Assembly (NCBI GenBank): GCA_964243295.1
Contig: CAXTEJ010000005.1
Coordinates: 1 to 64,000, forward strand
Source: CAXTEJ01 sp964243295
GTDB lineage: Bacteria; Actinomycetota; Actinomycetes; Actinomycetales; Angustibacteraceae
Reading direction: 5' to 3'
DNA length: 64,000 nucleotides
How positions within the stretch are numbered: position 1 is the stretch's first letter; every line of letters starts with the position of its first letter. The translations under genes were made by a program, and so were the position numbers. This document shows, one piece after another, positions 25,781 to 33,858 of the stretch. Below the pieces are notes generated by a model. It searched no databases. It was not told the DNA's origin and saw nothing but the letters and a program-made list of their open reading frames with translations.

Positions 25781-26077
25781 TCAGAGACCCGCGGCGCGGC
25801 GCTCGTCCGGGGTGAGGACGTGCTCCGGTGCCCGGACGGGGGGGACCGGGCTGCCGACGACGCGACCCTCCAGCGGCCCGACGTGGGCGGCCGGGGTGGC
25901 GCCGGAGGAGACGTCGGCGGGCTTGTCGTCGTCGCGCATCTCCTTCATCTCCGACTTGAAGATGCGCAGCGAGCGGGCGAGGCCCCGCGAGGCCTCGGGA
26001 AGCTTCTTGCCGCCGAACAGCACGAGAATGACCAGCGCCACGATGATCAGGTGACTCGGTTCTCTCAGAAAGCCCAC
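25781..26077 (-). CDS. tatA: Sec-independent protein translocase TatA
   Basis: Pore-forming Tat component: a short N-terminal helix (HLIIVALVILVLFGGKKLPE) with the conserved FGxKKLPE hinge, then the amphipathic helix (ARSLRIFKSEMKEM) and a polar, Pro-rich tail. Length 98 residues. It starts with GTG, preceded by AAGGGG. The Phe-Gly hinge and Lys pair make the identity clear. tatB is not seen, as is common beside tatA in this locus. Confidence 0.94.
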   Translation of the reverse strand: MGFLREPSHLIIVALVILVLFGGKKLPEASRGLARSLRIFKSEMKEMRDDDKPADVSSGATPAAHVGPLEGRVVGSPVPPVRAPEHVLTPDERRAAGL

Positions 26078-26131
26078 GGTCGCAACCCCTTCGGTCGACG
26101 CAGTCTGGCGACTGACGCTGTTCCGAGCAGC

Positions 26132-26449
26132 CTACGCCCGTCGGCGCCCGGGGCGAAGAGGACGGGAGATGAACGGCTGGGCGTCGGGGCCGCCGGGCGC
26201 GTCGGGGTCGAGGAAGACCGAGGTCGTCGCGGCACCCGGGGGGGCGTCGGCGGGTGCGGTCAAGGCGTCGCCGGCCCGGCTCGCGCTCTCGCCCACGGTC
26301 CTGCCGAGGGCGATGGCCTGCCTGACCAGGCGCCAGACGAGCGCGCCGATGACGAGGACCGCGCCGACGACCAGCAGCGCCCACACCAGGATCCACCACA
26401 CGCCCGCCAGCGTAGCGGCGGCTGCGGTGACGGCGGCCTGAGCGACCAC
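26132..26449 (-). CDS. Hypothetical single-span membrane protein
   Basis: 105 residues: a long hydrophobic N-terminal segment (LAGVWWILVWALLVVGAVLVIGALVW), a helical linker, then a polar Ala/Pro-rich tail ending in RPGRRRA. I recognise no family. It lies directly upstream of tatA on the same strand and may be co-transcribed. Codon choice looks coding. The 157 bases upstream (26450-26606) contain no convincing gene. Confidence 0.6.
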   Translation of the reverse strand: MVAQAAVTAAAATLAGVWWILVWALLVVGAVLVIGALVWRLVRQAIALGRTVGESASRAGDALTAPADAPPGAATTSVFLDPDAPGGPDAQPFISRPLRPGRRRA

Positions 26450-26606
26450 ACCGACGCACAGCGGCGGTCCTGCGTCGGCTCGTGCTCAGCGCCGACACGG
26501 ACTGACGTTGGCGCATGTTCGTGTGGCGGTTCGACGCCCCGATCGCCGCCCCGATGGTGGCGTGGACGTCGACGACCGCCTCACGCTCGAGGGCGGCCGA
26601 GACGCC

Positions 26607-26957
26607 TCAGGAGGCGATGCGGGTGGTGCCGGGGCGCAGCGAGGTGAGGGCGGCCATCAGGTCGTCGGTCTGCCCCAGCTGCAGCGCGAAGTCGAGCACG
26701 TCGTCGTAGCTGACGGCCGCACCCTCGTGGTCCTCCAGCGCCTCGGCCGGCACGGCCCAGTGCTCGATCGGGACGCCGCCGGTGCGCAGCAGCGAGATGA
26801 CGTCCTTGCCGGCGGGCTTGCGGATCTCGTCGGTGCAGGTGTGGCACGTGAACGCGTAGTACGACCAGTCGGCCACGGTGCACACGACCAGACGGACCTG
26901 CGCCGGCGTCAGCTCGACGTCCCCGCAGCACGGGCACGACGCCTTGATGGTGGTCAT
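26607..26957 (-). CDS. Small zinc-ribbon-like protein
   Basis: 116-residue protein with two Cys pairs: SCPCCGD at residues 7-11 and FTCHTCTDE near residue 39. Together they likely bind one zinc ion in a zinc-ribbon fold. The C-terminal half is acidic and helical (SYDDVLDFALQLGQTDDLMAAL). ATG 26957 follows AAGGGACCGGAG; upstream in-frame starts have no ribosome site. It lies between pafC and the tat genes. I know of no defined role. Confidence 0.7.
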   Translation of the reverse strand: MTTIKASCPCCGDVELTPAQVRLVVCTVADWSYYAFTCHTCTDEIRKPAGKDVISLLRTGGVPIEHWAVPAEALEDHEGAAVSYDDVLDFALQLGQTDDLMAALTSLRPGTTRIAS

Positions 26958-27044
26958 CTCCGGTCCCTTCATGGGTTCCGGCGAGACCGCTCTCGGCCCG
27001 CCGTTTGCTCTCCAGAACACGTTCGGCACGGGTGGTCGGGACCT

Positions 27045-28013
27045 TTACCCCCGCGCCGGACGGTACGCCGACAGAGCGGCCCTGGCGGCCCGCGTGACGT
27101 CGTCCGCCAGTGACGGCGGGTCGACGACGGCCGCCTGGCCGCCCAGCCGCAGCACCAGCTGGCGCAGCCACGCGGTGTCGGCCGTGCGCAGGCGCACCAG
27201 CAGCGAACCGTCATCGAGGTCGTCGACGGACTCGACCGGGTAGTAGTCGACGACCCACCGGGCCGGCGGCGCGACGCGCAGGGTCACCAGCACGTCGTCC
27301 GGTCCGGGCGCGAAGACGCCGGCGTCCAGGTCGCGCGAGCGCGCCTGCGGCGGGGGGACGCCGGCCACGTCGAGCACCCGGACGTCGACCACGCGGTCGA
27401 GCCGGAACATGCGCACCGCTTCGACCCGGTGGCACCAGGCCTCGAGGTACCAGTGCCCGTCGAGGTGCAGCAGCCGCATCGGGTCGACGTCGCGCTCGGT
27501 GGTCTCGTCGCGGTGGGGCACGAGGTAGCCGAGGTGCAGCCGCCGGCGCCGGCGCAGCGCCTCCTCGCAGGCCGAGGTGACGGCGGGGTCGACGTGGCTG
27601 GGCAGGTCGACGCGCACGGAGTCGACCGTGGCGGCGGCGGCCCCCGCGGCGCTCTCGAGCTTGGCGAGGGCCCGGGTGACCGCGTCACGGTCGCCGAGGC
27701 CGGGCACGTCGGCCAGGGCGCGCAGCCCGACGATCAGGGCGAGGGCCTCGTCGACGGCCAGCCGCAGCGGCCGCGAGATGGCGTCGGCGTTGCCGAGGTA
27801 GACCACGCCCTCCTCCCAGTCGGCCTCGATGAGGTCGTCGGGCATGTGGCCGGGCAGCCCGCAGACGAACAGCAGCTCGAGGTCCTTGACCAGCTGCTTC
27901 TCACCGATGCCGAACTCGGCGGCGGCGTCGGCGAGCGGCACCCCCTGGTGGGCGAGCAGCCACGGCACCATCGCGAGCAGCCGTGACAGCCGCTCGGTGG
28001 AGGTCTCGCTCAC
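27045..28013 (-). CDS. pafC: WYL-domain transcriptional regulator PafC
   Basis: 322-residue HTH-WYL protein. In mycobacteria PafB and PafC form a complex that activates the LexA/RecA-independent DNA-damage response. The N-terminal winged HTH (STERLSRLLAMVPWLLAHQGV...) and the WYL region (LHLGYLVPHRDETTERDVDP, DGHWYLEAWCHR) are visible. GTG 28013 overlaps the pafB stop as GTGA, indicating coupling. Order and overlap match the conserved paf locus. Confidence 0.93.
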   Translation of the reverse strand: MSETSTERLSRLLAMVPWLLAHQGVPLADAAAEFGIGEKQLVKDLELLFVCGLPGHMPDDLIEADWEEGVVYLGNADAISRPLRLAVDEALALIVGLRALADVPGLGDRDAVTRALAKLESAAGAAAATVDSVRVDLPSHVDPAVTSACEEALRRRRRLHLGYLVPHRDETTERDVDPMRLLHLDGHWYLEAWCHRVEAVRMFRLDRVVDVRVLDVAGVPPPQARSRDLDAGVFAPGPDDVLVTLRVAPPARWVVDYYPVESVDDLDDGSLLVRLRTADTAWLRQLVLRLGGQAAVVDPPSLADDVTRAARAALSAYRPARG

Positions 28014-28999
28014 GCGGCCGCTCCCGCGGCGGCCAGCACGGCCTCCAGGCGGCGCACGACGGCGTCGCGCAGCTGCGGCGGCTCGATCGCGACGACGGCG
28101 TCGGCGGAGGCGACGAGCTCGTGGGCGAGCGTCTCCACGTCGTCGTAGTCGAGCAGCACCTCGTCGAAGCCCTCCGGTGCGTGCTCGGGCCGGACGGCGC
28201 GCGCCCGCCGACGCAGCAGCTGGCCGGCGCCCTCGCGCACCTGCAGCCGGGCGGTCCCCCGCTCGGGCTCGCCGGCGGTCTGCTCGAGCACCACCGCGGC
28301 GGCACCGGCGGGGACGTCGTACGAGCCGGCCTCGCCGACCGGTCGCACGTCGCCCTCGACGCGGGAGAGCCGGAACAGCCGGGGGGCGTCGCGGTCGCGG
28401 TCGTGGGCGGCGAGGTACCAGCGGCCGTGCCAGCTGGTGACCGCCCACGGCTCGACCGTGCGCCGCGCGACCTCGCCGTTGCGGGCGGTGCGGTAGGTGA
28501 ACGACACGGGCACGCGGTCGCGCACCGCCGCCCACAGCGCCTCGAACGCCGGCTCGGCGGTCAGCACGCGCGGCTCGAGACCGATGAGCGACTCGGCGTC
28601 GCGCGGGGCACCGAGCGCGGACAGCTTGGTGAGGGCGCGCGCGGCGGGGCCGGCGAGGCTCGCCTGCTGCCACACCCGCGAGGCGAGCCCGACGACCGCG
28701 AGCTCGTCGGGCTCGAGGTGGACGTCGGGCAGCGCGTAGGCGTCGCGGTCGACGCGGTAGCCCTGGTCGTCGTCGAAGTAGGCGTCCTGCGAGGTCGTCA
28801 CGACCGGGATGCCGAGCTCGCGCAGCTCGTCCTTGTCGCGCTCGAACATGCGCTCGAACGCCTCCGAGGAGAGCGTCGAGGCGCCCGTCGAGGCGTACTG
28901 CGGCACGGCCTGCCGGATCTGGTTCTTGGTCAGCGGCCGACGGGTGCTGAGCAGGCAGATCACCAGGTTCAGCAGCCGCTCGGTCTTGGCGTTGGACAT
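28010..28999 (-). CDS. pafB: WYL-domain transcriptional regulator PafB
   Basis: 329-residue partner of PafC. The N-terminal HTH begins NAKTERLLNLVICLL, and the WYL domain contains VSFTYRTARNGEVARRTVEPWAV and GRWYLAAHDRDR. An excellent AGGAGGGACG precedes the ATG. Its likely -10 (TAGCGT, 29018-29023) faces the promoter of the divergent DUF3866 gene. It drives the pafBC pair and possibly the genes beyond. Confidence 0.93.
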   Translation of the reverse strand: MSNAKTERLLNLVICLLSTRRPLTKNQIRQAVPQYASTGASTLSSEAFERMFERDKDELRELGIPVVTTSQDAYFDDDQGYRVDRDAYALPDVHLEPDELAVVGLASRVWQQASLAGPAARALTKLSALGAPRDAESLIGLEPRVLTAEPAFEALWAAVRDRVPVSFTYRTARNGEVARRTVEPWAVTSWHGRWYLAAHDRDRDAPRLFRLSRVEGDVRPVGEAGSYDVPAGAAAVVLEQTAGEPERGTARLQVREGAGQLLRRRARAVRPEHAPEGFDEVLLDYDDVETLAHELVASADAVVAIEPPQLRDAVVRRLEAVLAAAGAAA

Positions 29000-29017
29000 C
29001 GTCCCTCCTGGTCCCGG

Positions 29018-29055
29018 ACGCTACCCGAACCGGACGCACCGCCCGTGCGTAGGCT
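29018..29055. promoter_or_regulatory. Face-to-face promoters of pafB and the DUF3866 gene
   Basis: Minus-strand TAGCGT (29018-29023) lies upstream of pafB. Plus-strand TAGGCT (29050-29055) is six bases before GTG 29062, so the DUF3866 gene is leaderless. Their -35 zones overlap, so the two transcripts may compete. Confidence 0.5.
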
Positions 29056-29061
29056 CGCCGC

Positions 29062-30180
29062 GTGGACAGCCCTCCCCCGCCCGGCCCGGCTCCGGCGGTC
29101 CGCTGGCGGTCGGGCACCGTGACGGCCCTCGGACGACGGTGGCGGGGCGCCGTCGAGCTGTCCGTCGAGGTGGTCGAGGAGGGCGAACCCGTGGCGCTGC
29201 GGGCGCTGGCCCACCCGCCGCTGGTCGGCGAGCCGCGGGTCGGCGACCGCGTGCTGGTCACGGTGGGCGCGCTGCGCCGTGGCCTCGGCACCGGCGGCTA
29301 CGCCCTCGTCGCGGCGCTGCCCGACCGGCTGCCCGCCGACCCGCCGCAGGCGCCCGGTCACCTCGTCAAGGCGCGCTACACGCCGCTGCAGCCGCTCGTG
29401 CTCGGCGCCGACGAGCAGGAGTCGCCCCACCACGAGCTGCTGCGCGACGCCGACGACCTGGCGGGCATGCCGGTGGTGACCGCCGACCTGCACTCCTCGC
29501 TGCCGGCGGTCGTGGCCGGCGTCCGGCTGGTGGCGCCGGGTGTCCGCGTGGCCTACGTCATGACCGACGGCGGGGCGCTGGCCGCCTGGTTCTCCCGCAG
29601 CCTCGCCGGCCTGCGCGACGCCGGCTGGCTGGTCGGCTCGGTGACAGTCGGGCAGGCGTACGGCGGCGACCTCGAGGCCGTGACCGTGCACACCGGCCTG
29701 CTGGCCGCGCGCCACGTGCTCGGCGCGGACGTCGCCGTCGTGGCGCAGGGCCCGGGCAACCTCGGCACCGGCACCCGGTGGGGCTTCTCCGGCGTGGCCG
29801 TCGGCGAGGCGGTGAACGCGGCGGCCGTGCTGGGTGGCCGTCCGGTCGGCGTGCTCCGACTGTCGCAGGCCGACGAGCGCGAGCGGCACCGTGGCGTGTC
29901 GCACCACAGCGTCACGGCGTACGGGCGGGTGGCGCTGGCGCCCGCCGACCTCGTGGTGCCCGACCTGCCGGGTGCCTTCGGCGACCAGGTGCGCGCCCAG
30001 GCCGCGGCGCTCAGCGCACGCCACCGACTGGTGCGCGTGCCGCTCGACGGGCTCGCCGGGGCGCTCGCCACGAGCCCGGTCGCGCTGTCGACCATGGGCC
30101 GCGGCCTGGGCGACGACCCCTCGGCGTTCCTCGCGGCCGCCGCGGCCGGGGTGCACGCAGCCCGCCTGCTGGACGGCTGA
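29062..30180 (+). CDS. DUF3866 family protein
   Basis: 372-residue actinobacterial protein of unknown function. Recognisable segments are VKARYTPLQPLVL, VTADLHSSLPAVVAG, VMTDGGALAAWFS, TVGQAYGGDLEAV, the Gly-rich GPGNLGTGTRWGFSG and SHHSVTAYGR. No signal peptide or membrane segment is seen. It is commonly found beside pafBC in actinobacteria. A TAGGCT box six bases upstream fixes the GTG start. A strong hairpin follows the stop. Confidence 0.85.
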   Translation: MDSPPPPGPAPAVRWRSGTVTALGRRWRGAVELSVEVVEEGEPVALRALAHPPLVGEPRVGDRVLVTVGALRRGLGTGGYALVAALPDRLPADPPQAPGHLVKARYTPLQPLVLGADEQESPHHELLRDADDLAGMPVVTADLHSSLPAVVAGVRLVAPGVRVAYVMTDGGALAAWFSRSLAGLRDAGWLVGSVTVGQAYGGDLEAVTVHTGLLAARHVLGADVAVVAQGPGNLGTGTRWGFSGVAVGEAVNAAAVLGGRPVGVLRLSQADERERHRGVSHHSVTAYGRVALAPADLVVPDLPGAFGDQVRAQAAALSARHRLVRVPLDGLAGALATSPVALSTMGRGLGDDPSAFLAAAAAGVHAARLLDG

Positions 30181-30192
30181 CCGCACGACGAC

Positions 30193-30220
30193 GGGGCGGC
30201 ACCCGCGCGGGTGCCGCCCC
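30193..30220. terminator. Bidirectional terminator hairpin
   Basis: A perfect 28-base palindrome (GGGGCGGCACCCGC plus its complement) lies between the convergent DUF3866 and FKBP genes. Confidence 0.75.
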
Positions 30221-30242
30221 GGTCAGGGTCGTGCGAGGTCGG

Positions 30243-30623
30243 TCAGCTCACGCCGACGAGGTCGACGACGAAGATCAGCGTCTCGCCGCCCTTGATGGCG
30301 CCGCCGGCGCCGCGGTCGCCGTACCCGAGGTGCGGCGGGATGGTGATGCGCCGGCGGCCGCCGACCTTCATGCCCTGGATGCCCTGGTCCCAGCCGGCGA
30401 TGACCTGGCCGGCGCCGAGCCGGAACGACAGCGGCTCGCCGCGGTTCCAGGAGGCGTCGAACTCCTCGCCGGTGGAGTGGGCGACGCCCACGTAGTGGGC
30501 GAGCACGGTCGTGCCGGCGACGGCCTCGGGGCCGTCGCCCTCGATCTCGTCGACGAGGACGAGCTCGGTGGGCGCGGTGTCGCCGGGGAACTCGATCTCG
30601 GGCTTGGTGCGGTCGATCGCCAT
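30243..30623 (-). CDS. Cytosolic FKBP-type peptidyl-prolyl isomerase
   Basis: 126-residue single-domain FKBP that accelerates prolyl isomerisation in protein folding. The active-site pattern is intact: HYVGVAHSTGEEFDASW, GQVIAGWDQGIQGMKVGGRRRITIPPHLGYGD and ETLIFVVDLVGV, including the Tyr, Phe, Asp, Ile and Trp positions that line the FK506 pocket. No signal peptide. The ATG follows GAGAGG. It lies 31 bases downstream of the larger FKBP lipoprotein gene, probably in the same operon. Confidence 0.92.
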   Translation of the reverse strand: MAIDRTKPEIEFPGDTAPTELVLVDEIEGDGPEAVAGTTVLAHYVGVAHSTGEEFDASWNRGEPLSFRLGAGQVIAGWDQGIQGMKVGGRRRITIPPHLGYGDRGAGGAIKGGETLIFVVDLVGVS

Positions 30624-30654
30624 GTCGGGCCTCTCGGGTCGGTGTCGGGGACGG

Positions 30655-31704
30655 TCAGCTGGCGGCGAGGATGTCGACGACGAAGACGAGCGTGTCGGTG
30701 CCCTTGATGCCGGCCTGGGGCTGGCCGGCGGTGCCGTAGCCCTCGGCCGGGGGCAGCACCAGCAGCACGCGGCTGCCGACGGTCTGGCCGACGATGCCCT
30801 TGTCGAACCCGGGGACGAGCTGGCCGACTCCGATGGGCACGTTGAGCGGCTGGCCGCCCTCCTTGAACGAGGTGTCGAAGACCTTGCCGGTGGAGTAGAG
30901 CGCGCCGACGTAGTTGGCCGTCAGCGTCTGGCCGGCGGTCACCTTCGCGCCCTTGCCCTGGATCAGGGGCTGGATCACGAGCGAGGTCGGCGCCGGCGTC
31001 TTGGGCACGGCGATGGTCGGCACGCCGGCCTTCTCGGTCACGGTGGGCAGACCCGCCTTCGGCGTCACCGGAGTGCCTTCGGGCTTGGTCAGCGCGGGGG
31101 CGGGCGTGACGGCCTTGACGATGTCGAGCACGAAGATCAGCGAGTCGCTGGGGCCGAAGCCGAGCTGCTGGTTCCCCTGGCCGCCTGCGAAGCCTTCCGC
31201 CGGCGAGATGCCGAGCAGCTCGCGGGTGCCGACCTTCTGGCCGATGAGCCCGTTGGCGAGGCCCGGCAGCAGCTGGCCCGGGTCGGCCAGGAACGTGGCG
31301 TCGGTCTTGCCGAACGTGGTGTCGGCCTCCTTGCCGTCCTTGCCGTTCAGCAGCACGTACTTGACGGTGACCTTCTGGCCCTTGGTCACCGTGGCGCCGG
31401 TGCCGGGGGTGATCACGCGCACGCCGGACGTCGACAGCTGGGTGGGCTTCGCGGCGAGCGTCACGGTGGGCTTGGCGCCCGCGGCACCGGCGACCTTGAC
31501 GTCGGCCAGGGCCTGGTCGAACGGCACGCCCGGAGCTGCGGTCGCGGCCGAGGCCGTGCCCGACGCGGTGGCGGACGCCGAGCCGGAGGCCGAGGCTGAC
31601 GGCGTCGCACCACCGACCGGGGTCGACCCCTCGCTGGCGCAGCCGGCGACCAGCAGCACGGGGACGGCGAGCACCGCGGCGAGGCGCGGGAGATGAGGGC
31701 GCAC
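30655..31704 (-). CDS. FKBP-type isomerase lipoprotein with two FKBP domains
   Basis: 349-residue exported lipoprotein. The signal peptide ends in the lipobox LVAGC, with the lipidated Cys at residue 22. A Ser/Ala/Thr-rich tether covers residues 25-60. The first FKBP-like domain (about 95-205) is divergent, for example FLADPGQLLPGLANGLIGQ. The second (about 235-349) is closer to consensus: NYVGALYSTGKVFDTSF, GQLVPGFDKGIVGQTVGSR and LPPAEGYG. A Pro/Thr linker joins them. It probably helps folding on the outer face of the membrane. TAGGCT about 30 bases upstream is the likely -10. Confidence 0.9.
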   Translation of the reverse strand: MRPHLPRLAAVLAVPVLLVAGCASEGSTPVGGATPSASASGSASATASGTASAATAAPGVPFDQALADVKVAGAAGAKPTVTLAAKPTQLSTSGVRVITPGTGATVTKGQKVTVKYVLLNGKDGKEADTTFGKTDATFLADPGQLLPGLANGLIGQKVGTRELLGISPAEGFAGGQGNQQLGFGPSDSLIFVLDIVKAVTPAPALTKPEGTPVTPKAGLPTVTEKAGVPTIAVPKTPAPTSLVIQPLIQGKGAKVTAGQTLTANYVGALYSTGKVFDTSFKEGGQPLNVPIGVGQLVPGFDKGIVGQTVGSRVLLVLPPAEGYGTAGQPQAGIKGTDTLVFVVDILAAS

Positions 31705-31811
31705 GAAGAGAGACCTTTGCTGGGAATCCGGGGACGTCCTAGCCTAACCCGCGGGGCTGGGAGCACCCTGGGCGCCGCCTGGAGCAGCGGACGCCCACAC
31801 CTCGCGCGCCC

Positions 31812-33173
31812 TCACATGCCGGCGATGAGCCGGTCGACCCGCTCGTCGACCGCCGCGAAGGGGTCCTTGCACAGCACGGTGCGCTGGGCCTGGTCGTTCA
31901 GCTTCAGGTGCACCCAGTCGACGGTGAAGTCGCGACGCTTGTCCTGCGCCGCGCGCACGAAGTCGCCACGAAGCTTGGCGCGGGTCGTCTGCGGCGGCAC
32001 GCTCTTGGCCTCGAAGATCTCGAGGTCGCCCGCGACCCGCTCGACCTGACCGCTGCGCTGCAGCAGGTAGTAGAGCCCGCGGCGGCGGTGGATGTCGTGG
32101 TAGGCGAGGTCGAGCTGGGCGATGCGCGGGCTGCTGAGCTCGAGGTTGTGCTTGGCGCGGTAGCGCTCGATGAGCCGCTTCTTGATCACCCAGTCGATCT
32201 CGCGGTCGACCAGCGACAGGTCGCCCGTCTCGATCGCGCGCAGGGTGCGACCCCACAGCTCGAGGACCGCCTTGTGAGCCGGCGTCGCGGTGCCGCGCTG
32301 GTCGACGAACTCGACGGCGCGCTCGTAGTACTCGGTCTGGATCTGCAGCGCCGACATCTCGCGGCCGTTCGCGAGCCGCACCGGCCGGCGTCCGGTGATG
32401 TCGTGGCTGATCTCGCGGATGGCGCGGATCGGGTTCTCGAGCGACAGGTCGCGCATGACGACCCCCGCCTCGATCATCTGCAGCACCAGGTCGGCCGACC
32501 CGACCTTGAGCATCGTCGTGGTCTCGCTCATGTTGGAGTCGCCGACGATCACGTGCAGCCGCCGGTGCTTCTCGGCGTCCGCGTGCGGCTCGTCGCGGGT
32601 GTTGATGATGGGGCGCGAGCGGGTGGTGGCGCTCGAGACGCCCTCCCAGATGTGGTCGGCGCGCTGGCTGACGCAGTAGACGGCACCCCGCGGGGTCTGC
32701 ATGATCTTGCCTGCGCCGCAGACGACCTGGCGGCTGACGAAGAACGGGATCAGCACGTCCGACAGCCGCTGGAAGTCGCCGTGCCGGGGCACGAGGTAGT
32801 TCTCGTGGCAGCCGTAGGAGTTGCCGGCCGAGTCGGTGTTGTTCTTGAACAGGTAGACGTCACCGGCGATCCCCTCGTCGGCCAGCCGCGCCTGGGCGTC
32901 GGCGACCAGGCCCTCGAGGATGCGCTCGCCGGCCTTGTCGTGGACGACGACCTGCCGCACGTCGTCGCACTCGGGGGTCGCGTACTCGGGGTGCGAGCCG
33001 ACGTCGAGGTAGAGCCGCGCGCCGTTGCGCAAGAACACGTTGCTCGACCTGCCCCAGCTCACGACCCGCCGGAACAGGTAGCGCGCCACCTCGTCGGGGC
33101 TGAGCCGGCGCTGCCCCTCGAACGTGCAGGTGACGCCGTACTCGTTCTCGATGCCGAAGATCCGCCGCTCCAT
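31812..33173 (-). CDS. pafA: Pup-protein ligase PafA
   Basis: Carboxylate-amine ligase that attaches Pup to lysines of proteins destined for the mycobacterial-type proteasome. The N terminus MERRIFGIENEYGVTC is diagnostic, with the Glu residues of the ATP/Mg site. YLDVGSHPEYATPECDD holds the conserved active-site Asp (residue 57). The length of 453 residues is normal. GAGGGAG precedes the ATG and a TAGGCT -10 lies about 35 bases upstream. pup, dop and prcBA, often just upstream, are absent here. Confidence 0.97.
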   Translation of the reverse strand: MERRIFGIENEYGVTCTFEGQRRLSPDEVARYLFRRVVSWGRSSNVFLRNGARLYLDVGSHPEYATPECDDVRQVVVHDKAGERILEGLVADAQARLADEGIAGDVYLFKNNTDSAGNSYGCHENYLVPRHGDFQRLSDVLIPFFVSRQVVCGAGKIMQTPRGAVYCVSQRADHIWEGVSSATTRSRPIINTRDEPHADAEKHRRLHVIVGDSNMSETTTMLKVGSADLVLQMIEAGVVMRDLSLENPIRAIREISHDITGRRPVRLANGREMSALQIQTEYYERAVEFVDQRGTATPAHKAVLELWGRTLRAIETGDLSLVDREIDWVIKKRLIERYRAKHNLELSSPRIAQLDLAYHDIHRRRGLYYLLQRSGQVERVAGDLEIFEAKSVPPQTTRAKLRGDFVRAAQDKRRDFTVDWVHLKLNDQAQRTVLCKDPFAAVDERVDRLIAGM

Positions 33174-33260
33174 GCCGCTCCCTCGCCGGTAGCCGATCTC
33201 CAGCCTACGTCCGAGTGCCGCCCTCGCGCTGGCGGCGCACCACCCTGCGTCGGGCCGCCG

Positions 33261-33785
33261 TCACGCCTCGCGGCGCATCACCTGCAGCGGCACCCCGCGG
33301 TCGTCGGTGCGGCGCTCGAGCTCGGCGTAGCCGAGGCGGTGGTAGAAGGCGATGTTGGCTCCCGAGCGGCCGCCGGTGAACAGGTCGAGACGGGTGACGC
33401 CCCGGCCCTCGGCCAGCTCGTGCAGGGCCCTCATCAGCCGCGAGCCGATGCCGGCGCCCTGCACGTCGGGGGCGACCGCGACGCGAGACACCTGACCGGG
33501 CCGGCCGGCGTCCCCGTGGGGCGGCGGCAGGTGGAGGCGCGCGGCACCGACGAGCCGGCCCGCACGCCCGGCGGAGCCGTCCGCGCCCACCTCGGCCACC
33601 AGCACCACCGCGAGCGCGTCGGCGATCACCGCCCGCACCTGCTCCAGGGTCTCGCGCAGCGGCGGCAGCATCGGGTCGCCGTACTCCTGGGCCTCGCTGA
33701 CGAAGGCGGCGCGCTGCAGCGTCAGCAGCTCACCGGCGTCGGCGTCGACCGCCGCGCGCAGCCGCAGGTCCGGGGACGTCCTCAC
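33261..33785 (-). CDS. GNAT-family N-acetyltransferase
   Basis: 174-residue acetyltransferase of unknown substrate. The acetyl-CoA-binding motif appears as VAPDVQGAGIGSRLMRALHELA, followed by LDLFTGGRSGANIAFYHRLGYAE, typical of motifs A and B. It is divergent from the epimerase-like gene. TACGGT six bases before GTG 33785 marks a leaderless start. No neighbour indicates the substrate. Confidence 0.88.
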   Translation of the reverse strand: MRTSPDLRLRAAVDADAGELLTLQRAAFVSEAQEYGDPMLPPLRETLEQVRAVIADALAVVLVAEVGADGSAGRAGRLVGAARLHLPPPHGDAGRPGQVSRVAVAPDVQGAGIGSRLMRALHELAEGRGVTRLDLFTGGRSGANIAFYHRLGYAELERRTDDRGVPLQVMRREA

Positions 33786-33791
33786 GCGGGC

Positions 33792-33797
33792 ACCGTA
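33792..33797 (-). promoter_or_regulatory. -10 element of leaderless GNAT gene
   Basis: TACGGT on the minus strand, six bases before GTG 33785. Confidence 0.5.
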
Positions 33798-33858
33798 CGT
33801 CGTCCGCCCTCAGCGGAAGGGCATGGCCGCGCCGGCCGGCGGCTGGTGGGGTGGTGCC

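Noticed and set aside
26450..26606. Short plus-strand frame starting MFVWRFDAP between two minus-strand genes
   Set aside because: It overlaps the zinc-ribbon gene antisense, has no family signal, and has no good ribosome site.
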